In this document: in pieces, positions 54,207 to 61,244 of the stretch
Layout: each line of letters starts with the position of its first letter
How positions within the stretch are numbered: the stretch's first letter is position 1
Assembly (NCBI RefSeq): GCF_013410035.1
Contig: NZ_JACCBW010000001.1
Span: 62,001-126,000, forward strand
Length of the DNA: 64,000 nucleotides
Source: Nocardioides cavernae
GTDB lineage: Bacteria; Actinomycetota; Actinomycetes; Propionibacteriales; Nocardioidaceae
Reading direction: 5' to 3'
Made by a program: the position numbers and the translations under genes
The notes under the pieces: generated by a model
What the model was told of the DNA's origin: nothing
The model's database searches: none
Seen by the model: the letters and a program-made list of their open reading frames with translations, nothing else

Positions 54207-54758
54207 TCAGGCCGCGACCTCGACCTGGTGCGCGACGAGGGCGTCGAGGGCACCGAGGAACCGGCGCACGGCGGCCTCGTCCTCCAGCGGGTCGCCGTCC
54301 ACGGCGGGCTCGTCGACCACGATGTCCTCGACCACGACGGCCCCCGCGATGGTGGCCGAGTGGCGGGCGTGCTCGTGGGACCACTTGCCGCCGTACGGCG
54401 TGGGCGTGGCGCCGATGGCTGCGAAGGGCTTGCCGACGATGGCGCCCTGTCCGTAGGGCCGCGAGAGCCAGTCGATCGCGTTGTTGAGCACGGCCGGCAT
54501 GGTGCCGTTGTACTCGGGCGTCACGGCGAGGACACGGTCAGCCTGCGCGACGGCCTCGCGCAGCGCGACGGCGCTGGCGGGCGCCTCGGGGCCGTCGATC
54601 TCCTCGTTGTAGAACGGGACCTCGGTGAGGCCGGGGACGACGTCGACGACGACGCCCTCGGGGGCGTTGTCGCGGAGGTGCTCGGCGATGCGGCGGTTGA
54701 GGGAGCCCTCGCGGAACGAGCCGAGGAGGACAGCGACGCGGGTGTGGTGAGTGGTCAT
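54207..54758 (-). CDS. NADPH-dependent FMN reductase (flavin reductase fold)
   Basis: A 183-residue flavodoxin-like reductase. The FMN phosphate loop is LLGSFREGSLNRRI and the ring-binding block is TPEYNGTMPAVLNNAIDWLSRP, both hallmarks of the NAD(P)H:FMN/azoreductase/chromate reductase group. ATG 54758 lies 72 nt from the divergent TetR gene, so the pair probably forms a self-contained redox-stress or xenobiotic response. Confidence 0.92.
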   Translation of the reverse strand: MTTHHTRVAVLLGSFREGSLNRRIAEHLRDNAPEGVVVDVVPGLTEVPFYNEEIDGPEAPASAVALREAVAQADRVLAVTPEYNGTMPAVLNNAIDWLSRPYGQGAIVGKPFAAIGATPTPYGGKWSHEHARHSATIAGAVVVEDIVVDEPAVDGDPLEDEAAVRRFLGALDALVAHQVEVAA

Positions 54759-54830
54759 GACGGTCGAAACGGACCGCGGTCCGCTTCTATTCCGGTGGAT
54801 CGGAACTTTCTTCCGCCTACTCTTGGCCGC
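54759..54830. promoter_or_regulatory. divergent operator region of FMN reductase and TetR
   Basis: Two dyads are visible: a perfect 14-bp palindrome CGGACCGCGGTCCG at 54770-54783 and TTCCG-gtggat-CGGAA at 54790-54805. TACTCT (54818-54823) is 7 nt before the TetR GTG, suggesting a leaderless TetR mRNA. Either dyad could bind the TetR dimer. Confidence 0.45.
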
Positions 54831-55421
54831 GTGACCCACCTGCTGCCGCTCGCGGACGATCCCGCGCCGGAGCGGGCCGACGCGGCGCGCAACAGACAGG
54901 CGATCCTCGCAGCGGCCCTGCACCTCGTGGAGACCCGGGGGGTCGCGTGCGTGACGATGGACACGGTCGCGTCCGAGGCGGGCGTCGGCAAGGGCACGCT
55001 CTTCCGCCGCTTCGAGAGCCGCGAGGGCCTGATGGCCGCCGTGCTCAACGAGTCCGAGACCGCGTGGCAGGCGAGCGTGATCTCCGGTCCCCCGCCGCTC
55101 GGGCCCGGCGCCCCCGCGATGGAGCGCCTGCACGCCTTCGGCCACTCACGGCTGCGCGCCAACCTCGTCCACGCCGACCTCATCGCCGCGGCCGGGGCGC
55201 CCGGCACCCGGTCGGTCGCGGCACTGTCGTTCGCCAACATGCACGTGCGCTACCTGCTCGGCGAGCTCGGCGTGACCGGCGACCTGCTGATGCTCGCGAC
55301 GGCAGTGCTGGCGCCGCTGGAGATGATCGTGCTCGAGCAGCAGGTCAACCGCGAGCAGATCTCGCTCGAGCGCATCGAGGCGGGCTGGGACGACCTCGTG
55401 CGCCGCATCGTCGGCTGCTAG
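54831..55421 (+). CDS. TetR-family regulator divergent from FMN reductase
   Basis: A 196-residue regulator with the helix-turn-helix AILAAALHLVETRGVACVTM / VASEAGVGKGTLFRRFESREGL near residues 22-67. The C-terminal domain is a helical ligand domain of unknown specificity. GTG 54831 lies 7 nt after a TACTCT hexamer, probably leaderless. It probably represses the reductase gene and itself. It converges on a small membrane protein gene with a 4-nt overlap. Confidence 0.92.
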   Translation: MTHLLPLADDPAPERADAARNRQAILAAALHLVETRGVACVTMDTVASEAGVGKGTLFRRFESREGLMAAVLNESETAWQASVISGPPPLGPGAPAMERLHAFGHSRLRANLVHADLIAAAGAPGTRSVAALSFANMHVRYLLGELGVTGDLLMLATAVLAPLEMIVLEQQVNREQISLERIEAGWDDLVRRIVGC

Positions 55422-55768
55422 CGCGCCCCGGCGACCGCCACGAAGCCGCCGATCGCCCAGAGGGCGGCTCCCACCACGAGCGCCGCGAGCGGGACCCACC
55501 ACGTGCTGCGCCGGCGTACCCACCGCACGACGACCACCACCAGCGCCGCCACGTAGACCACCCAGGGCGACACGGCCGCGATGCCGAGGCCGACGGTGAT
55601 CTGCTCGCTGCTGCACTGCACGCTGCCGATGCAGCCGTCGGACGCCATGCCGAAGAACAGGCCGAAGATGGACGCGAACGGCACCAGCAGCGCGAGCGCG
55701 AGCATCTCGACCACGGTGACCGTGCGGTCCGCGGTGCGGGAGCGGTCGTACGCCTCGGGCTGGCTCAC
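55418..55768 (-). CDS. small membrane protein of unknown function
   Basis: A 116-residue protein with three membrane segments: MLALALLVPFASIFGLFFGM, ITVGLGIAAVSPWVVYVAAL and WWVPLAALVVGAALWAIGGF. Between the first two lies a short loop with two cysteines (CIGSVQC) that could be disulfide-bonded outside. I do not recognise the family. GTG 55768 is 6 nt after TAGGTT; a GTG two codons earlier is also possible. Confidence 0.65.
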   Translation of the reverse strand: MSQPEAYDRSRTADRTVTVVEMLALALLVPFASIFGLFFGMASDGCIGSVQCSSEQITVGLGIAAVSPWVVYVAALVVVVVRWVRRRSTWWVPLAALVVGAALWAIGGFVAVAGAR

Positions 55769-55786
55769 CGGCACAACCTAGACGAG

Positions 55787-57367
55787 TCAGCGCTGGTGGC
55801 GCCGCAGGCCGAACGTCAGGCCGTCGACGAGGGCGCCCCACGACGCCTCGATCACGTTGGCGCCGACCCCGACCGTCACCCACGACGACTCGCCGTCGGT
55901 GGTCTCGATCAGCACGCGCGTGATCGCGTCGGTCCCGTGGCCCTGGTCGAGGATGCGGACCTTGTAGTCGATCAGCTCGAACTTCGCGACCTCCGGGAAC
56001 GCCTGCCCGATCGCCTCGCGCAGCGCCGCGTCGAGGGCGTTGACCGGGCCGTTGCCCTCGCCGGTGACGACGTAGCGCACCCCCTCCGCGCGCAGCTTGA
56101 CCGTGGCCTCGGAGATCGCCTCGCCGTCCGGACGGGTCTCGGTGATGACGCGCCACGACTCGACGTCGAAGTACGCCGGGCGCGCGCCCTCGACCTCCTC
56201 GGCGAGCAGCAGCTCGAAGGACGCGTCCGCCGCCTCGAAGGTGTGCCCCCGCTGCTCCATCGCCTTGACGCGGTCGGTCACCCGGGTGACGAGCTCGCGG
56301 TCGGCGCTCAGGTCGTAGCCGAGCTCCCTGCCCTTGAGCTCGATCGACGCGCGCCCGGCCATGTCGGAGACCAGCAGGCGCATGTCGTTGCCGACACCGA
56401 CGGGGTCCATGTGCTGGTAGAGGTCGGGGTCGACCTTGATGGCGCTGGCGTGCAGCCCCGCCTTGTGCGCGAAGGCCGACGTGCCGACGTACGGCTGGCG
56501 CGAGGCCGGCGGGACGTTGGTGACCTCGGCGACGGCGTGGGCGATCCGGGTGGCCTCCCGCAGCAGCCCCTGCGGCAGGACGGTGCGGTCCAGCTTGAGC
56601 TCGAGGTTGGCGACCACCGTGACGAGGTCGGCGTTGCCGGTCCGCTCGCCGTAGCCGTTGATGCAGCCCTGCACGTGCGTCGCGCCGGCCGCGACCGCGG
56701 CCAGCGAGTTCGCGACGGCGCACCCGCTGTCGTTGTGGGCGTGGATGCCGACGCGGGCGCCGGTCGTGTCGATGACGTCGAGGACGACCTCGGAGACCCA
56801 GTCGGGGAGCATGCCGCCGTTGGTGTCACAGAGCGCGACGACCTCGGCGCCGGCCTCCGCGGCGGTGCGCAGGACCTCCAGGGCGTACGCCCGGTTGGCC
56901 CGGTAGCCGTCGAAGAAGTGCTCCGCGTCGAGGAAGACGGTCTGCCCCTCCTCGCGCAGGTGCGTGACGGTGTCGCGGACCATCGCGAGGTTCTCCTCGA
57001 GCGTGGTCCGCAGCGCGAGCTCGACGTGCCGGTCGTGCGACTTCGCGACGAGCGTGACGACCCCGGCGCCGGAGTCGCGGAGCGCGCCGACCAGCGGGTC
57101 GTCCGCGGCGCGTACGCCCGCGCGCCGCGTGCTGCCGAAGGCCGCGAGCCTCGCGTGCCGGAGCTCGAGCTCCTGCGACGCGCGGCGGAAGAACTCGGTG
57201 TCCTTGGGGTTCGAGCCCGGCCAGCCGCCCTCGATGTAGCCCACGCCCAGGCCGTCCAGCTGCCGCGCGATGGTCAGCTTGTCGGCGACCGAGAGGTTCA
57301 GCCCTTCCTGCTGGGCGCCGTCGCGAAGGGTGGTGTCGTAGACGTGGAACGAGCCGTGCAGGTCCAT
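55787..57367 (-). CDS. cimA: citramalate synthase
   Basis: Condenses pyruvate with acetyl-CoA to (R)-citramalate, the threonine-independent entry to isoleucine (and to leucine-family intermediates). The 526-residue protein has the alpha-isopropylmalate-synthase barrel with VYDTTLRDGAQQEGL, the metal site HAHNDSGCAVANSLAAV, GCINGYGERTGNADL and a C-terminal LeuA-type allosteric domain (SSWVTVGVGANVIEASW). ATG 57367 has GAGGG 9 nt upstream. It follows an Ile-rich leader peptide and a terminator, so it is almost surely under transcription attenuation. Confidence 0.94.
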   Translation of the reverse strand: MDLHGSFHVYDTTLRDGAQQEGLNLSVADKLTIARQLDGLGVGYIEGGWPGSNPKDTEFFRRASQELELRHARLAAFGSTRRAGVRAADDPLVGALRDSGAGVVTLVAKSHDRHVELALRTTLEENLAMVRDTVTHLREEGQTVFLDAEHFFDGYRANRAYALEVLRTAAEAGAEVVALCDTNGGMLPDWVSEVVLDVIDTTGARVGIHAHNDSGCAVANSLAAVAAGATHVQGCINGYGERTGNADLVTVVANLELKLDRTVLPQGLLREATRIAHAVAEVTNVPPASRQPYVGTSAFAHKAGLHASAIKVDPDLYQHMDPVGVGNDMRLLVSDMAGRASIELKGRELGYDLSADRELVTRVTDRVKAMEQRGHTFEAADASFELLLAEEVEGARPAYFDVESWRVITETRPDGEAISEATVKLRAEGVRYVVTGEGNGPVNALDAALREAIGQAFPEVAKFELIDYKVRILDQGHGTDAITRVLIETTDGESSWVTVGVGANVIEASWGALVDGLTFGLRRHQR

Positions 57368-57397
57368 CGGAGCGGTCCCTCGGTCGGTGCGGACATG

Positions 57398-57423
57398 AAA
57401 AAACCTCCTGGGGTGCAGGAGGT
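57398..57423 (-). terminator. attenuator terminator upstream of cimA
   Basis: On the minus strand ACCTCCTG pairs with CAGGAGGT around CACCC (8-bp stem) and is directly followed by a run of Ts, the only classic T-tract terminator in this window. It ends about 30 nt before the cimA ATG and would stop transcription before the gene. It follows the leader peptide stop by 26 nt. Confidence 0.85.
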
Positions 57424-57448
57424 CGGCGCGGCGGGGAGTCCCGTCGCG

Positions 57449-57487
57449 CTAGGCAATGATGATCGTGACGATCGTGCTGGTGCTCAC
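57449..57487 (-). CDS. leader peptide of the cimA attenuator (Ile-rich)
   Basis: A 12-residue ORF, GTG to TAG, encoding MSTSTIVTIIIA. It contains four Ile, one Val and three Thr codons, with a cluster of three consecutive Ile codons just before the stop. This is the pattern of branched-chain amino-acid leader peptides: when Ile-tRNA is scarce, ribosome stalling should prevent the terminator downstream. There is no Shine-Dalgarno; CACGAT (57499-57494) is 6 nt upstream, so the peptide may start at the 5' end of the mRNA. Confidence 0.8.
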   Translation of the reverse strand: MSTSTIVTIIIA

Positions 57488-57590
57488 GGGAGCATCGTGC
57501 CACCGGTCCCCGCGGCGTGAGACGTACGTCTCGGGATCTGGTCCCTCCGGCCGATGAGCGCTCGCCGCCCGCCCCCTAGGCTCGCCTCCC
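57488..57590. promoter_or_regulatory. divergent promoter region of cimA leader and DUF1345 gene
   Basis: Towards cimA, CACGAT (57499-57494) is a possible -10 for the leader transcript, and a perfect 14-bp palindrome GAGACGTACGTCTC (57519-57532) covers the place where the -35 would be, so it may be an operator. Towards the DUF1345 gene, TAGGCT (57577-57582) ends 8 nt before ATG 57591, which suggests a leaderless transcript. Confidence 0.45.
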
Positions 57591-58229
57591 ATGCGGTGGT
57601 GGCAGCGGGAGTCGGCACGTCAGGGACTGGCGGGGATCGGGGTCGTGGTCGGGCTCTTCCTCCCCGGTGAGCCCCTCCTGGTCTACCTCGGCGCGTGGGG
57701 GCTCTACGGGCTCATCTACCTCGCGCTGACCTGGCTCAGCGTGCGGGTGGGCGGCCGGTCGGGGTTAGTCGCGATGTCGCGGCAGTCGAGGCGGCTCAGC
57801 CGCGCCGAGCGGTGGGTGGCGACCTCGCCGGAGAAGTTCGCGCAGACCGCGGCGGTGATCGCGCTGGTCGCTGTGATCCTGGTGATGCCCCGGGCCGACG
57901 AGCAGGGCGCCGCCGAGGCGTACGTCCTCGCCGTGTGCCTCGTCGGGGTCGTGGCCTCCTGGCTGATGCTGCAGGTCGGGTTCCTGATGACCTACGTCGG
58001 CATCGACAGCGAGGTGCGCGGGCTGGCGTTCCCTGCGCAGCCGGACCCCGGGGTCGTCGACTACCTCTACTTCACGGTGTCCGTGGGGACGACCTTCGGC
58101 ACGACGGACGTCGAGGTCCGCAGCACCGAGATCCGGCGGCAGGTGCTCGCGCACGGCGTGCTCGCGTTCGTGTTCAACACGCTCGTGCTGACCGTGGCGA
58201 TCACGTTCACGACGAACTACCTGGGCTGA
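57591..58229 (+). CDS. DUF1345-family membrane protein
   Basis: A 212-residue membrane protein with about five segments. The segment DYLYFTVSVGTTFGTTDVEV resembles the pore loop and selectivity filter of two-TM ion channels but has TTFGTTD instead of TxGYGD; this is characteristic of DUF1345. Ion transport is therefore speculative. Leaderless start inferred from TAGGCT 8 nt upstream of ATG 57591. It diverges from the cimA leader and converges on the DUF5709 gene. Confidence 0.85.
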   Translation: MRWWQRESARQGLAGIGVVVGLFLPGEPLLVYLGAWGLYGLIYLALTWLSVRVGGRSGLVAMSRQSRRLSRAERWVATSPEKFAQTAAVIALVAVILVMPRADEQGAAEAYVLAVCLVGVVASWLMLQVGFLMTYVGIDSEVRGLAFPAQPDPGVVDYLYFTVSVGTTFGTTDVEVRSTEIRRQVLAHGVLAFVFNTLVLTVAITFTTNYLG

Positions 58230-58257
58230 GCACCCGCCTGCCGGGTCCGGCGGTGTC

Positions 58258-58875
58258 CTAGGCGGTGCCGTCGGGCTCCTCGTCGAGCACCTCGGAGTCG
58301 AGCAGGACGGTGTCGTCGGCGTCGGGGTCCTCGACGACGTGGACGGCCGCCTCCTCGGCTCCGGCGGCGGCACCGTCGATGCCGACGTCCTGGGCGACGA
58401 GGTCCTTCTCGGTGTCGGTCCGTACGCCCTCGTCCTCGGCGACGAGGCGACCGGCGCGGTCACCGTCGGCCTCGGTCTGGTCGAGCTCGGCCTGCACGGC
58501 CTCGCCGTCGGAGGAGTCCTCGGCGACCAGCGGGGCGAGGTCGCCGCGCTCGGCCTCGGCCTCGGCGACGTCGTACGGGTCGGGCTCTGGGACCTCCTGC
58601 TCGACCCGCTGGTCGAGCGACTCCCCCATGCTCTCCTCGAGCGGCGTGTTGCCGTATCCCTGCGCGGCCGACCACTTCTCCGGCGGCGAGTAGCCCTCGT
58701 CGAGCGGCTCCGCGAGCCCGCGGTCGTCGACGAGGCTGTCGCCCTCGCCCTGCGGCTGGTTCTCGTCGTCGACGCTGTAGCCGTGGTAGCTCTCGTTGTC
58801 GGTCGGGTCACCCGTGATGTCGACGGCGGGGTCCGTCCCGATCTCGGTCTCGACGTCCGGCTGCTCGGAAGTCAT
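58258..58875 (-). CDS. DUF5709-like acidic, disordered protein
   Basis: A 205-residue protein, strongly acidic and rich in E, D, G and A, with no hydrophobic segment. The middle LDEGYSPPEKWSAAQGYGNTP and EESMGESLDQRVEQEVPEPDP blocks are typical of actinobacterial DUF5709 proteins. The rest is low complexity, probably disordered. ATG 58875 has AGGAGG upstream. Role unknown. It follows the membrane kinase on the same strand but with its own ribosome site. Confidence 0.8.
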   Translation of the reverse strand: MTSEQPDVETEIGTDPAVDITGDPTDNESYHGYSVDDENQPQGEGDSLVDDRGLAEPLDEGYSPPEKWSAAQGYGNTPLEESMGESLDQRVEQEVPEPDPYDVAEAEAERGDLAPLVAEDSSDGEAVQAELDQTEADGDRAGRLVAEDEGVRTDTEKDLVAQDVGIDGAAAGAEEAAVHVVEDPDADDTVLLDSEVLDEEPDGTA

Positions 58876-58961
58876 GGTGCCTCCTCGTGGTGTGCGTGAG
58901 CCCCTGTTGTACCCACTCATGCGCCCGGCACGCCGTGACGTACGCCGCGGCTAAATACGGC

Positions 58962-60716
58962 TCAGAGCCAGCCCGGCAGCCGCACGTCGGAGAAGGGGGC
59001 GTTCTCGTACGGCGCCCAGTCCGTCCCCTGCGCCGACGCGGCTGCGCCGAGGCCGGTGCCCGTCGCGGCGACCAGGAGGGTGACGAGCAGCCACGGGACG
59101 CCGCGCCGGGCGAGCGGATCGGCGACGCGGCGGATCGGCGAGCGCAGGCGTTCGGAGCCCGGTCCCCACCAGAGACCGAGGGCGAAGAAGGCGCCGACCA
59201 GCCCGAGCGAGGTGACCATCGAGACCGAGGCGGCGAAGCAGAGCAGGGCGATCGCGGCACCGATGCCGAGGCTCCACATCAGGAGCAGGAGCGTGCCGCC
59301 GAGCCCCGCGACGACGTGCCAGGGGGCGGCCAGCAGCAGCTGGACGCCGTCGTACCACTTGGCCCCGCGCCGCTGACGTCGGCTGCCGGCCGACGCCGCG
59401 GCCAGGGACCCGCTGCGCAGCAGCCACACGGCGATGAACACCACGGCGAGCGTCAGGTAGGGCGCGAACGCGACCCCGCCGGCCACCACGCCGCCCAGCG
59501 CGAGGAGCGAGACGCCACGGCGCAGGCGCTCCCCTGCGGGCACGTTCTCGCGGGCGGGCGCGCCGTACTCGGGCGAGACCCACTCGGTCGAGCCGTCGGG
59601 CAGGACGCGCGTCTGCCGGTGCGGGACGGTGGTCGCCCCGTCCTCACCGAAGCGGTCGTCGACGAAGCGGTCCTCGACGAAGCGGTCGTCGTGGAGGTCC
59701 TGCGTCTCGGACGCCCAGTCCGACGACCAGTGGACGGGCTCGTGGAACGGTTCCTCGAGCAGGCCGGCCCCGGTGACGGGCTGCGCCTCGACCTCGGTCG
59801 GAGCGTGCAGTGCCTGCTGGGCGACCGCGACGTAGGGCAGGGTCACGGGCGCGGCGGTCGTACGCGCCGCGCGTGCGGTCAGCGGCTGGCCCGGGACGTG
59901 GTCCACGGAGGCCAGCGCGTCGATCCAGTCGCGGACCTCGTCCAGAGAGGGCCGGTCGGCGGCGGCCGGCGCGAGCGCCTCCTCGACCAGGTCCCGCAGC
60001 ATCGGGTCGAGCCCGGTCAGGTCGTGCTCGCCGCGCCGGACGCGGTCCATGATCGCCACCGACGGGCCGCGCCCGAACGGCGCGCGGCCGGTGCCGGCGT
60101 ACGCCACCGTGGCCGCCCACGCGTGCACGTCGGAGGCCGCCGTGGCGTCCTCGCCGTGGAGGATCTCGGGGGCGAGGTAGCCCGGCGTGCCGAGCAGCCA
60201 GCCGTTCATCGTGATCCGCGAATCATCAGCGACCCGTGCCAGCCCGAAGTCGATGAGGATCGGCGTACGTCCCTCCATGATGACGTTCGACGGCTTGATG
60301 TCGCGGTGCAGGACGCCGACCGCGTGGACGGCGTCGAGCGCCTCGGCGAGGCAGTCGGCGAACCACAGCAGGTCGTCGCCCTCCAGCGCGCCCTCCTCCT
60401 GGACGTGGTCGTGCAGCGACAGGCCGGGGACGTAGCGCGTGGCGACGTAGGGGATCTCGCCCCAGGGGTCCGCGTCGACGATCTCGGCGATGCGGCGGCT
60501 GCGGACGCGGGTGAGCGAGCCGACCTCGCGCGCGAGGCGGCGGCGGGCCTCGTCGTCGCCGACGACGTGGGGACGCAGCACCTTGATCGCGACGGGCCGC
60601 TCCCCCGGCTTCTGGCCGAGGTGCACGACACCCATGCCGCCCTCGCCCAGCCGCGCGCGGAGGGCGTAGCCGCCGACGGTCAGGCCGGGCGGCGGCGCTT
60701 GCGGGGACGTCGTCAC
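58962..60716 (-). CDS. membrane-anchored Ser/Thr protein kinase (PknB-like kinase domain)
   Basis: A 584-residue kinase. The N-terminal domain (about 15-280) has GEGGMGVVHLG (Gly loop), AIKVL (Lys), HRDIKPSNVI (catalytic loop), DFGLAR and GTPGYLAPE. A Pro/Asp-rich linker with DDRFVEDRFVDDRFGED repeats (about 370) leads to about seven hydrophobic segments in the C-terminal third. There is no PASTA or other extracellular sensor, so the signal is unclear. GTG 60716 follows TATCCT (60727-60722 region) by about 6 nt, probably leaderless. Confidence 0.92.
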   Translation of the reverse strand: MTTSPQAPPPGLTVGGYALRARLGEGGMGVVHLGQKPGERPVAIKVLRPHVVGDDEARRRLAREVGSLTRVRSRRIAEIVDADPWGEIPYVATRYVPGLSLHDHVQEEGALEGDDLLWFADCLAEALDAVHAVGVLHRDIKPSNVIMEGRTPILIDFGLARVADDSRITMNGWLLGTPGYLAPEILHGEDATAASDVHAWAATVAYAGTGRAPFGRGPSVAIMDRVRRGEHDLTGLDPMLRDLVEEALAPAAADRPSLDEVRDWIDALASVDHVPGQPLTARAARTTAAPVTLPYVAVAQQALHAPTEVEAQPVTGAGLLEEPFHEPVHWSSDWASETQDLHDDRFVEDRFVDDRFGEDGATTVPHRQTRVLPDGSTEWVSPEYGAPARENVPAGERLRRGVSLLALGGVVAGGVAFAPYLTLAVVFIAVWLLRSGSLAAASAGSRRQRRGAKWYDGVQLLLAAPWHVVAGLGGTLLLLMWSLGIGAAIALLCFAASVSMVTSLGLVGAFFALGLWWGPGSERLRSPIRRVADPLARRGVPWLLVTLLVAATGTGLGAAASAQGTDWAPYENAPFSDVRLPGWL

Positions 60717-60800
60717 GTCCTGAGGATACGGGCGGGCGGGACCGATCGGCCCGATCCACGAGCGTGCCGCGGTGTCGGACCCGTGCGTCACGATGGGCTC

Positions 60801-61154
60801 GTGGACGACGTACGGCGGCGGCTGGCGACCGAGCGCGAGGTGGCGCGCGAGCGGCTGGCGAGCCTGACCGGCGACCACGAGTCGATCGTCGCGGCGTCGC
60901 TCGACACCAACGCCGACGACGAGCACGACCCCGAGGGCGCCACGATCGCGTTCGAGCGCTCGCAGATCGGCGCACTCGTGCGCCAGGTGCAGCACCACCT
61001 CGCCGAGATCGACGCCGCGGAGGCGAGGGTCGGCGCGGGCACCTATGGCACGTGCGAGCGCTGTGGCGCGCCCGTCGGCACAGCTCGGCTCGACGCGCTG
61101 CCGGCAGCGCGGTGGTGCATCTCGTGCGCGTCGCGCCGGGATTGCGGCGCGTGA
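60801..61154 (+). CDS. DksA/TraR-type C4 zinc-finger protein
   Basis: A 117-residue protein: a coiled-coil pair (VRRRLATEREVARERLASLTG and IGALVRQVQHHLAEIDAAEAR, split here) with a C-terminal zinc finger CERCG...CISC in Cx2C-x17-Cx2C spacing. It could bind RNA polymerase through its secondary channel like DksA; the acidic coiled-coil tip Asp residues seen in NADDEHDPEG fit loosely. GTG 60801 follows CACGAT by 6 nt; a GTG six codons upstream is an alternative. It diverges from the kinase gene. Confidence 0.85.
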   Translation: MDDVRRRLATEREVARERLASLTGDHESIVAASLDTNADDEHDPEGATIAFERSQIGALVRQVQHHLAEIDAAEARVGAGTYGTCERCGAPVGTARLDALPAARWCISCASRRDCGA

Positions 61155-61231
61155 GCTGGGCGCTCAGCGCCCACGCCGAAACCCAGGCCGATCTTGACGC
61201 TCCACCACGGGCGGCTGTCGAATCCCTCGCG

Positions 61232-61237
61232 TATAAT
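61232..61237 (+). promoter_or_regulatory. perfect TATAAT -10 of the HNH gene
   Basis: TATAAT matches the consensus exactly and ends 7 nt before ATG 61245, so transcription should start on or next to the start codon. No good -35 was found at normal spacing. Confidence 0.7.
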
Positions 61238-61244
61238 CGAACAC

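Noticed and set aside
52905..54830. Long upstream extension of the TetR gene opposite the amidase
   Set aside because: Only the part from GTG 54831 looks like a TetR protein; the rest is antisense to the amidase.
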